Source: Pseudooctadecabacter sp. (lineage in GTDB: Bacteria > Pseudomonadota > Alphaproteobacteria > Rhodobacterales > Rhodobacteraceae). Taken from it: 6,202 bases of DNA. A program made the translations under genes and the position numbers. Positions 1-5,056 of this stretch are shown here, one piece after another. The first letter of the stretch is position 1, and each line of letters starts with the position of its first letter. Below the pieces are notes generated by a model that worked only from the letters and a program-made list of their open reading frames with translations, was not told the DNA's origin and ran no database searches. The DNA is taken from positions 4,887-11,088 of the forward strand of contig JAHDFG010000049.1 of assembly GCA_020628265.1 (NCBI GenBank), in the 5' to 3' direction.

Positions 1-185
1 ATCGACACGCTTCCTGCGTCGGGCTGATCCAGCCCCGAAACCATGCGCAGGGTTGTTGTCTTCCCCGCACCGGTTGGCCCCAACAGAACCACGAACGATC
101 CATCCGGAACAGTCATCGTGACATCGTCCAGTGCCGTCTCATCACCGAAGGATTTGGTCACGCCCTTTAGAATAACTTCAGCCAT
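1..185 (-). CDS. Second MalK-like sugar ABC transporter ATPase (N-terminal part, cut by window edge)
   Basis: This is the cytoplasmic ATP-hydrolysing subunit of a CUT1 importer; only the first 61 residues lie in the window. It begins MAEVILKGVTKSFGDETALD and carries a clear Walker A motif, GPTGAGKT, at residues 36-43, followed by TTLRMVSGLDQPDAG, typical of MalK/UgpC proteins. The ATG at 185 lies 9 nt after a GGAGG (195-199) inside the end of the upstream gene, and the two frames overlap by 8 nt (178-185), so translation is probably coupled. It differs in sequence from the ATPase just before it (GPTGAGKT against GPSGCGKT), so it is a paralogue and not a recent duplicate. The two may form a heterodimer; that is an inference. 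The signature motif, Walker B and any regulatory domain lie outside the window. Confidence 0.95.
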   Translation of the reverse strand, partial: MAEVILKGVTKSFGDETALDDVTMTVPDGSFVVLLGPTGAGKTTTLRMVSGLDQPDAGSVS

Positions 186-1275
186 GTGACAGGACCTCCA
201 TGTTGGCAGCACTCCTTAGGGCGTGCCCGTTTTCAGCATCGAACAATGTGATGGTGCGCGGGTCAAACCGCAGGCCGGTCTGATCGCCCACATTGACCCG
301 ATCGGCAGAGGACAAACGTGCCTTTACCTCACCATTTGGCGTTTCCAGCGTCACGATTTGCGTGGTGCCCAGATATTCGGTCGCGCGAACACGCCCGCGA
401 TAGGGTGCCGCATCATCAAGGCGAACATGTTCAGGACGAATACCAAACGTGATCGCGCCATTGGTGCCCTCGCGCATCTCAGGCACTTCAATGCCGACAT
501 CATTCAACCGCACTTCGTTCTGACCGGTGCCGATCATACCGTTGAAGTCGAGGAAATTCATCGGCGGGGAGCCAATGAACTGGGCCACGAACTTGGTCGC
601 AGGCCAGTCATAAATGTCCTGCGGGACGCCGAATTGCTCGACCACGCCGTGGTTCATCACGACAATCTTGTCCCCCATCTGCATGGCCTCAAGCTGGTCA
701 TGGGTCACGTACACCGTCGTGGCATTCATCCGGTCATGCAAGGCGCGCAATTCCTCGGACATGTGCTCGCGGAACTCCGCATCCAGCGCACCCAAAGGTT
801 CATCCATAAAGAACGCCTTGGGATCCCGTACGATGGCGCGGCCCAGCGCCACGCGCTGGCGGTCGCCGCCCGACAAGCCGCCAACAGGCTTGTTCAAGAT
901 GTCCGTGATGCCAAGGATTTCGGCGATTTCACCGACCTTCTTTCTGACTTCAGCTTTCGGCATCCCCTGACTCAACAAGGGGTAGCTGATGTTCTTGCCC
1001 ACGTTCATATGCGGGTAGAGCGCGAACATCTGGAACACGAAGGCGATGTCACGCTGGCTGGCGGGCTTTTGACCCACCTCCTCGCCGTCGATGAAAATCT
1101 CACCGCTGGTGGGCAGCTCCAAGCCCGCCATCATCCGAAGCGTCGTGGTCTTGCCGCAGCCTGACGGCCCCAGCAGCATGAAGAATTCGCCATCTTCGAT
1201 TGTGAACGAAGACGATTGTACAGCCGTGAAGGCCCCGAATTCTTTGCGCACATTTTCTATTCGTATCTGTGCCAT
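178..1275 (-). CDS. MalK/UgpC-like sugar ABC transporter ATPase
   Basis: This is a 365-residue cytoplasmic ATPase that powers a CUT1-type carbohydrate importer. Visible motifs are Walker A GPSGCGKT (36-43), Q-loop Q82 in FVFQ, the signature LSGGDRQ (134-140), Walker B FFMDEP (155-160), the D-loop ALDAE (163-167) and the switch histidine H192 in VTHDQLEAMQMGD. Residues from about 235 to the end form a MalK-type regulatory (TOBE-like) domain, with GIRPEHVRL as its landmark, and the total length fits MalK/UgpC proteins. The signature has Asp where LSGGQRQ is usual. The start follows the stop of the 62-residue gene after 3 nt, with a GGAG (1282-1285) 6 nt upstream that overlaps that gene's end. 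Its 3' end overlaps the second ATPase by 8 nt. The class is certain; the substrate is unknown. Confidence 0.97.
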   Translation of the reverse strand: MAQIRIENVRKEFGAFTAVQSSSFTIEDGEFFMLLGPSGCGKTTTLRMMAGLELPTSGEIFIDGEEVGQKPASQRDIAFVFQMFALYPHMNVGKNISYPLLSQGMPKAEVRKKVGEIAEILGITDILNKPVGGLSGGDRQRVALGRAIVRDPKAFFMDEPLGALDAEFREHMSEELRALHDRMNATTVYVTHDQLEAMQMGDKIVVMNHGVVEQFGVPQDIYDWPATKFVAQFIGSPPMNFLDFNGMIGTGQNEVRLNDVGIEVPEMREGTNGAITFGIRPEHVRLDDAAPYRGRVRATEYLGTTQIVTLETPNGEVKARLSSADRVNVGDQTGLRFDPRTITLFDAENGHALRSAANMEVLSHG

Positions 1276-1278
1276 GGG

Positions 1279-1467
1279 TTACTCCGGAAAGTGGCTGACG
1301 ATGATGAACATCACCGTGCCGATGAGTGTGATGATGAACGAGTAGGTGTAGAGGCCAATCGCGATAGGCTGCATCAACATGATGACGCCAAGCGCGATGA
1401 GGATAGAGGCCACCATCTCCCACGGGCCACGGCGAAGCCGCATCAGGCCATTGATAAAGTTGGTCAT
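1279..1467 (-). CDS. Small two-helix membrane protein of the ABC operon, family not recognised
   Basis: This is a 62-residue protein beginning MTNFINGLMRLRRGPWEMVA and ending in IIVSHFPE. Two hydrophobic stretches at about residues 17-33 and 38-58 are separated by a short QPIAIG turn; the basic N-terminus (R10, R12, R13) predicts both ends in the cytoplasm. It is almost certainly translated: its ATG overlaps the stop of the upstream permease as ATGA (1464-1467), and its TAA lies 3 nt before the ATPase start. The position between permease and ATPase suggests an accessory subunit or assembly factor of the importer. Rhizobial glycerol ABC operons also carry a small membrane protein (glpU, DUF2160), but from memory that family is longer and this sequence does not resemble it. 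I do not recognise the family, and the function is unknown. Confidence 0.88.
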   Translation of the reverse strand: MTNFINGLMRLRRGPWEMVASILIALGVIMLMQPIAIGLYTYSFIITLIGTVMFIIVSHFPE

Positions 1468-2402
1468 TTGCGTACCGCTCCGAAGGTAATGCCGCGCAGC
1501 AGGTGTTTGCGCAGAAGCACGGTGAACACCATCACGGGGACAAGGAAGATCGTGGCGCCCGCCGCCACAGCGGGCCAGTCTTTGCCGTTCACGCCGATGA
1601 TGTTCGGAATGAAAGGCGGTGCTGTTTGGGCCTCACCTGATGTAAGCAGGACGGCGAAGGCATATTCGTTCCACGCAAAGATCAGACAGAAGATGGCTGT
1701 CGATGCGATGCCCGTGGCGGCCTGTGGCAGAACCACTTTGTAGAAGGCCTGAAACCTCGTGTAGCCGTCAATCAGCGCCGCTTCTTCGTACTCCATTGGG
1801 ATTTCGTCGATGAAGCCTTTCAGCAGCCACACAGATAGGGACAGGTTCACCGCCGTATAGAGGAGGATCATGCCCAAATGCGTGTCGTTCAGGCCCAAAT
1901 TGCGGAACATCAGGAAGATCGGGATCGCGACGGCAATCGGCGGCATCATCCGCGTCGACAGGATGAAGAACAACAAATCATCCTTCAGCGGAACCCGAAA
2001 CCGGCTGAACGCATAGGCCGCTGCCGTGCCAAGGATCATGCAAAGCGCCGTTGATCCAAAGCCGATGATGACCGAGTTCAGGAAGCGTTCGCCATAGCGG
2101 GAAGGACCAGAGATGACGGTGCCGCGTTCACGGGCGATTTCCTCGTACCATGTCTCTGGCGGGCCTGCGGCCTCCAGCATGTCGGGGGTTGCACGTGTCC
2201 GATCAGTGAACAGGTTCACGTAGCCTTCAAGCGTTGGCTCAAACACGACGACCGGCGGATAGGCGATCGAGTCTGACGGCGACTTGAAGCCCGTGGCAAT
2301 GATCCAAAGCAGCGGGATGATCGTGATGACCGCATAGGCGACAACCAAGATACCGGCGAACCACTTGGTCCCTTTGGTCGGTTCAGTGACGGAAAAGCTC
2401 AT
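1464..2402 (-). CDS. Sugar ABC transporter permease, MalG/UgpE-like
   Basis: This 312-residue inner-membrane permease belongs to the CUT1 family (binding-protein-dependent transport domain). It has six predicted helices: about 14-37, 108-132, 141-166, 173-195, 231-253 and 281-298. The cytoplasmic EAA loop that docks on the ATPase is canonical: EAA at 207-209, G213 and LP at 225-226. The C-terminus LLRGITFGAVRK matches the MalG-type ending. The loop between helices 1 and 2 (about 41-107) is long, with an extra polar stretch (PDMLEAAGPPETWYEEIARE). The frame stays open upstream to 2504, but the ATG at 2402 is preferred: it makes a 4-nt ATGA overlap with the preceding permease, and the sequence before it reads as out-of-frame permease 1, not a permease N-terminus. 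A weak AAGG ribosome site precedes it. The substrate is unknown. Confidence 0.95.
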   Translation of the reverse strand: MSFSVTEPTKGTKWFAGILVVAYAVITIIPLLWIIATGFKSPSDSIAYPPVVVFEPTLEGYVNLFTDRTRATPDMLEAAGPPETWYEEIARERGTVISGPSRYGERFLNSVIIGFGSTALCMILGTAAAYAFSRFRVPLKDDLLFFILSTRMMPPIAVAIPIFLMFRNLGLNDTHLGMILLYTAVNLSLSVWLLKGFIDEIPMEYEEAALIDGYTRFQAFYKVVLPQAATGIASTAIFCLIFAWNEYAFAVLLTSGEAQTAPPFIPNIIGVNGKDWPAVAAGATIFLVPVMVFTVLLRKHLLRGITFGAVRK

Positions 2403-3346
2403 CTTTCTTTTACCTTGTTGAGCGCTTTGACGTAGATCGACGCGAGGCCGAATACGGTGACAAAGAGGATGACGGCGTAAGCCGAGGAATAGCCGGTGCG
2501 CCATTTCTCAAAGGCTTCGCGTTTGAGGTCGATGGAAGTCAGCGTGGTCGTGTTGCCCGGACCACCGCCGGTCAGCTGCACGACCAGATCGAACATCTTG
2601 AAGTTCTCAATCCCGCGGAACAGCACGGCGAGCATCAGGAATGGCAGGGCCATGGGGATCGTGATCGTCCAGAACTGACGCCATTTGCTGGCACGGTCGC
2701 ATTCTGCGGCTTCGTAGATGCTGTCAGGGATGGACCGCAGCCCCGCCAGACAGATCAGCATCACAAACGGCGTCCACATCCATGTATCGGCAATGATGAT
2801 CGCCCAAGGGGCCAGATGCACATCGCCAATCATCGAAAAGCTCGCCGGATCAGCTCCGGTGAAAAACGCGATGACGTAGTTAAACAGACCAATCTGCGGT
2901 TGATACAGGAACGTCCAGAAGTTGCCGACAACAGCGGGCGACAGCATCATCGGAAAGACGATGATCGTCGTCCACATGTCGTTGCCCTTGAATTTCTTGT
3001 TGATCAGATAGGCCAGCGTGAATCCGATGATCACCTGCAGCGCGATTGTCCAAAGCAGGAAATGCGCGGTGGCCTGCATCGTGTTCCAGATGTCGGGATC
3101 GTTTAGGATACGCTCGTAGTTGCGTAGCCCGACCCACTCGACATCATTGTTCGGCCGGTTCACGCGGAAGTTCGTGAAACTCAGCCGGATGGTCCAGATC
3201 AACGGAAAGATGTTGACGGCCAGAAGCAGAAAGATGGTCGGGGCCACAAAGATCCAGGCGATCGTCCGGTCGGACAGCCCCCTGATTGTACGGGCCATGC
3301 CGTCCGGCGTCTTTTGGGCCATCTTTTGTATGGGTGATGCGGTCAT
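2399..3346 (-). CDS. Sugar ABC transporter permease, MalF/UgpA-like
   Basis: This 315-residue inner-membrane permease pairs with the MalG-like partner downstream. Predicted helices lie at about 29-53, 93-116, 125-147, 179-203, 232-248 and 289-309. WVGLRNYERILNDPDIWNT (71-89) after helix 1 and QLTGGGPGNTTT (257-268) are typical of UgpA/MalF permeases. The EAA loop reads EAAECDRASKW, with EAA at 212-214 and IP at 230-231. The glycine expected four residues after the second Ala is Arg (R218, codon at 2693-2695), which is unusual. The start at 3346 is chosen because AAGGA (3353-3357) lies 6 nt upstream and the protein then begins MTASPIQKMAQK, a normal short cytoplasmic N-terminus. The open frame reaching back to 3526 runs through the intercistronic hairpin and into the binding-protein gene. 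Confidence 0.95.
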   Translation of the reverse strand: MTASPIQKMAQKTPDGMARTIRGLSDRTIAWIFVAPTIFLLLAVNIFPLIWTIRLSFTNFRVNRPNNDVEWVGLRNYERILNDPDIWNTMQATAHFLLWTIALQVIIGFTLAYLINKKFKGNDMWTTIIVFPMMLSPAVVGNFWTFLYQPQIGLFNYVIAFFTGADPASFSMIGDVHLAPWAIIIADTWMWTPFVMLICLAGLRSIPDSIYEAAECDRASKWRQFWTITIPMALPFLMLAVLFRGIENFKMFDLVVQLTGGGPGNTTTLTSIDLKREAFEKWRTGYSSAYAVILFVTVFGLASIYVKALNKVKER

Positions 3347-3352
3347 CGCTTG

Positions 3353-3357
3353 TCCTT
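3353..3357 (-). promoter_or_regulatory. Ribosome binding site that fixes the start of the first permease
   Basis: AAGGA on the minus strand lies 6 nt before the ATG at 3346. The longer open frame offers starts up to 3526, but none would respect the binding-protein gene boundary, so this site decides the start. Confidence 0.7.
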
Positions 3358-3413
3358 TTGCGGAAGGCCTGCCACGGGGCGGCCCACTCTCATTGCCCAT
3401 TTTGTGAATTGAT

Positions 3414-3441
3414 CCCCAGCCGACCACGGGACCGGCTGGGG
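3414..3441 (-). promoter_or_regulatory. Intercistronic hairpin between binding-protein and permease genes
   Basis: CCCCAGCCG (3414-3422) pairs perfectly with CGGCTGGGG (3433-3441), giving a 9-bp, GC-rich stem with a 10-nt loop. It starts about 48 nt after the binding-protein stop within a 143-nt gap (3347-3489). On the minus strand the stem is followed by ATCAATTCAC and no T run, so it is unlikely to be a strong intrinsic terminator. Hairpins in this position in sugar ABC operons often protect the 3' end of the binding-protein message or cause partial termination, giving more binding protein than permease. That role is inferred. The remainder of the gap holds no gene that I can see. Confidence 0.65.
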
Positions 3442-3489
3442 GGATGTCAGTGCATGGGAGGAACCACATGCGTCCGACAGGGAGGAGGT

Positions 3490-4824
3490 TTAGAGCTTGC
3501 CTTCGTCCTCGAAGACTTCGGTCCAATCCCGCACAAGGCCATCAAGTGCCTCTTGCGCTGTGCCTTCACCCGCGACCACGTAGTTGTGGATGCGTTCCTG
3601 CATGGGGATCAGCAGATCGGCGTAGGCGGGCTCTGCCCAGAAGTCCTTCACGATCGCCATGCTATCGAGGAACGTCTGCGCGTAGGGCTGGCTGGAGGCA
3701 AAGCTCGGGTCTTCGACCACGGCGCTCAGCGCGGAATAGCCACCAAGCTCCCACCAACGGGCCTGAATTTCAGGCTGTGCGAACCACTGGATGTACTCCA
3801 GTGCCGCGTCCTGCTTTTCGGAGTAGGCAACCACAGAGATCCCCTGCCCGCCCAACTGGGCAAACTGGCCCGCAGGACCCGCAGGGTTCGGGAAGTAACC
3901 GGACTTGCCGCCGCCCACGTTTTCGTCAGCCTCAACGCCGGGCCAGATGAAGGCAAAGTTCATCTGCATCGCAACCTGACCGGACCGGTAGGCGTCGATG
4001 TTTTCACCCATGTACCAGTTGGACGATCCCGGAGGGGTGCCCGTGTCATAGAGCTCCTTGTAGGCCTCCAGACCTGCAGCCGCTTCGGCAGAGTTAACGA
4101 AGCCCGCGATGTCATAGGGCTGCTCGGGGTTTTCGTACTGGAAGCCATAGTTATAGAGCCAGTTGGTCACACCCATGGTGATCCCCTCGGACCCCCGCTC
4201 GGTGTAGATCGCAGCACCGTAAACGGTCGTCCCGTCGATATCGCGGCCTTGGAAGAATTGCGCGATGTCTGTCAGTTGGTCGAGCGTTTCTGGCACACCC
4301 AACGCATAGCCGTAGGTGTCCATGAATTCGGCCTGAAGCTCGGGGCGTTCAAACCAGTCTTTGCGGTAGGTCCAGCCAACCACGTCGCCAAAGGCGGGCA
4401 AGGCGTAATAGTTGGGCGTGTTCTTCGGCCATTCGGCATAACCGGTCACGGTCGCGGGGATGAAATCGCCCATGTCGATGCCGTTGGCATCAAAGAAGTC
4501 GTTCAGCTTCACGTAGTGGCCGTTCTCGGCGCCGCCGCCGATCCACTGGCTGTCGCCGATCATCAGATCGCACAGCTGACCGCCGGAGTTCAGTTCGTTC
4601 AGCATCCGGTCGGCAAAACTGGTCCATGGCACAAATTCGAAATTCATCGTGTGGCCGGACTGTGCTTCGAAATCCTTGGACAGCTCAACCAAGGCGTTCG
4701 CGGGGTCCCAAGCGGCCCAGCACAAGGTGAGGTCGGTCGCATGACCGTCGGCCATGGCGGTGCCGGCAACGCCTGCCGCCAGAATAGCCCCTGCTGCCGC
4801 AGATGTGAGAAGGGTGTTTTTCAT
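3490..4824 (-). CDS. Periplasmic solute-binding protein of a CUT1 sugar ABC importer
   Basis: This 444-residue exported protein captures the substrate in the periplasm and delivers it to the permease pair. A Sec signal peptide covers residues 1-25: MKN, a hydrophobic Ala/Gly-rich core, and a TAMA-DGHA cleavage site. No lipobox Cys is present, so it should be soluble. The rest resembles family 1 extracellular solute-binding proteins, with an N-terminal lobe holding DLMIGDSQW and many exposed aromatics (WAAWDP, FVPWTSFADRM, NYYALPAFGDVVGWTYRKDWF, NWYMGENIDAYRSGQVAM) of the kind that stack on sugars. I see only two cysteines, C35 and C85, which could form a disulfide. The ATG at 4824 follows GGGAGGAG (4833-4840) with 8 nt between them. 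The frame is open back to 4884, but those 20 residues would destroy the signal peptide. It is the first gene of the operon. The substrate cannot be told from the sequence. Confidence 0.96.
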   Translation of the reverse strand: MKNTLLTSAAAGAILAAGVAGTAMADGHATDLTLCWAAWDPANALVELSKDFEAQSGHTMNFEFVPWTSFADRMLNELNSGGQLCDLMIGDSQWIGGGAENGHYVKLNDFFDANGIDMGDFIPATVTGYAEWPKNTPNYYALPAFGDVVGWTYRKDWFERPELQAEFMDTYGYALGVPETLDQLTDIAQFFQGRDIDGTTVYGAAIYTERGSEGITMGVTNWLYNYGFQYENPEQPYDIAGFVNSAEAAAGLEAYKELYDTGTPPGSSNWYMGENIDAYRSGQVAMQMNFAFIWPGVEADENVGGGKSGYFPNPAGPAGQFAQLGGQGISVVAYSEKQDAALEYIQWFAQPEIQARWWELGGYSALSAVVEDPSFASSQPYAQTFLDSMAIVKDFWAEPAYADLLIPMQERIHNYVVAGEGTAQEALDGLVRDWTEVFEDEGKL

Positions 4825-4832
4825 AAGGATAT

Positions 4833-4840
4833 CTCCTCCC
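4833..4840 (-). promoter_or_regulatory. Strong ribosome binding site of the binding-protein gene
   Basis: GGGAGGAG on the minus strand lies 8 nt before the ATG at 4824. It selects that ATG over the in-frame ATG at 4884 and is the strongest ribosome site in the window, in keeping with high expression of the binding protein. Confidence 0.8.
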
Positions 4841-4885
4841 TGGTGTTTCGAGCGCAGCCTCCTCGCCGCGACTCGGTGTTCCATT

Positions 4886-4915
4886 GTGCTATTTGATGCA
4901 CGTGCCTCATTGCAA
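4886..4915 (-). promoter_or_regulatory. Candidate promoter of the ABC importer operon
   Basis: On the minus strand, TTGCAA (4910-4915) is a reasonable -35 element. After 18 nt comes TAGCAC (4886-4891), or after 17 nt ATAGCA (4887-4892); both are weak -10 elements. The start of transcription would fall near 4879, giving a leader of about 55 nt. The spacer is filled by one operator-like repeat and the -35 lies between the two repeats, an arrangement expected for repression. The weak -10 keeps confidence low. Confidence 0.35.
4892..4909. promoter_or_regulatory. Candidate LacI-family operator, copy 1
   Basis: TTTGATGCACGTGCCTCA, identical over 18 bp to the copy at 4922-4939. Within it, TGATGCACGTGCCTCA (4894-4909) matches its own reverse complement at 14 of 16 positions, with a central CG as in most LacI-family operators (half-site TGAnGCAC). 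It lies in the spacer of the candidate importer promoter, so a bound repressor would block it. The regulator is encoded next door. That it binds here is inferred. Confidence 0.75.
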
Positions 4916-4921
4916 GAAATT

Positions 4922-4939
4922 TTTGATGCACGTGCCTCA
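4922..4939. promoter_or_regulatory. Candidate LacI-family operator, copy 2
   Basis: This is a perfect second copy of TTTGATGCACGTGCCTCA, centred 30 bp from copy 1 (near-palindrome at 4924-4939). Thirty base pairs is close to three helical turns, so two bound dimers would face much the same side of the DNA and could interact. For the importer promoter it lies just upstream of the -35; for the regulator promoter it lies about 75 bp upstream. Confidence 0.75.
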
Positions 4940-5013
4940 AAATGTGTTACGGATGACCAAGCCCACGATAGAAATCGCCAAGAAAGTCACCGGTTTTCGA
5001 TGCTGCAAAGGTC

Positions 5014-5022
5014 TGATAAAAT
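5014..5022 (+). promoter_or_regulatory. Candidate extended -10 promoter of the regulator gene
   Basis: TGATAAAAT contains TAAAAT (5017-5022, five of six positions as in TATAAT) preceded by TGn, the extended -10 pattern. The -35 region is poor (TTTTCG at 4994-4999, 17-nt spacing), as is tolerated with an extended -10. Transcription would begin near 5029, about 28 nt before the regulator ATG. A 10-bp palindrome ATTTCGAAAT (5021-5030) overlaps the expected start point. Confidence 0.45.
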
Positions 5023-5042
5023 TTCGAAATCCGCTGGGGATT

Positions 5043-5050
5043 GGGGTGAT
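5043..5050 (+). promoter_or_regulatory. Ribosome binding site that fixes the regulator start
   Basis: GGGGTGAT, with a second GGGGA just upstream (5036-5040), lies 6 nt before the ATG at 5057. It supports this start over the much longer open frame that begins at 4754. Confidence 0.55.
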
Positions 5051-5056
5051 CGCTTA

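Larger units (their letters stand above)
4825..5056. promoter_or_regulatory. Divergent control region between importer operon and LacI-type regulator
   Basis: This is the 232-bp non-coding region between the two divergent start codons. From left to right it holds the binding-protein ribosome site (4833-4840), a possible leader hairpin (CGAGCGC 4849-4855 against GCG-A-CTCG 4868-4875, one bulge), a candidate transporter promoter (4886-4915), two identical operator-like repeats (4892-4909 and 4922-4939), a candidate regulator promoter (5014-5022) and the regulator ribosome site (5043-5050). The regulator frame stays open leftwards to 4754, but that extension would overlap the signal-peptide codons of the binding protein and has no family resemblance, so I treat it as non-coding. 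Confidence 0.85.

Noticed and set aside
223..1164. 313-codon open frame on the plus strand opposite the first ATPase
   Set aside because: The minus strand encodes an ATPase with all ABC motifs; the plus-strand product is His/Arg-rich and resembles no protein family.
2190..2197. TGCACGTG inside the MalG-like permease, resembling the operator core
   Set aside because: Only the central octamer matches; the flanking TGA and CTCA arms are absent and it lies in coding sequence, so it is most likely chance.
2403..2504. 34-codon upstream extension of the MalG-like permease
   Set aside because: It lies wholly within the preceding permease gene, and the ATGA overlap at 2399-2402 gives a normal coupled start.
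3414..3441. Intrinsic terminator after the binding-protein gene
   Set aside because: The hairpin is strong, but no T run follows on the transcribed strand and the transporter genes continue downstream, so complete termination is unlikely.
3347..3526. 60-codon upstream extension of the MalF-like permease
   Set aside because: It crosses the intercistronic hairpin and enters the binding-protein gene; a good ribosome site precedes the internal ATG at 3346.
3286..4896. Long 536-codon open frame on the plus strand, antisense to the binding-protein gene
   Set aside because: It is a shadow of a high-GC gene: the opposite strand encodes a clear exported binding protein with a signal peptide and ribosome site, and the antisense translation shows no recognisable domain.
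4754..5056. N-terminal extension of the regulator frame by about 100 codons
   Set aside because: It overlaps the signal-peptide codons of the divergent gene and both operator-like repeats, and LacI-family proteins begin a few residues before the helix-turn-helix.
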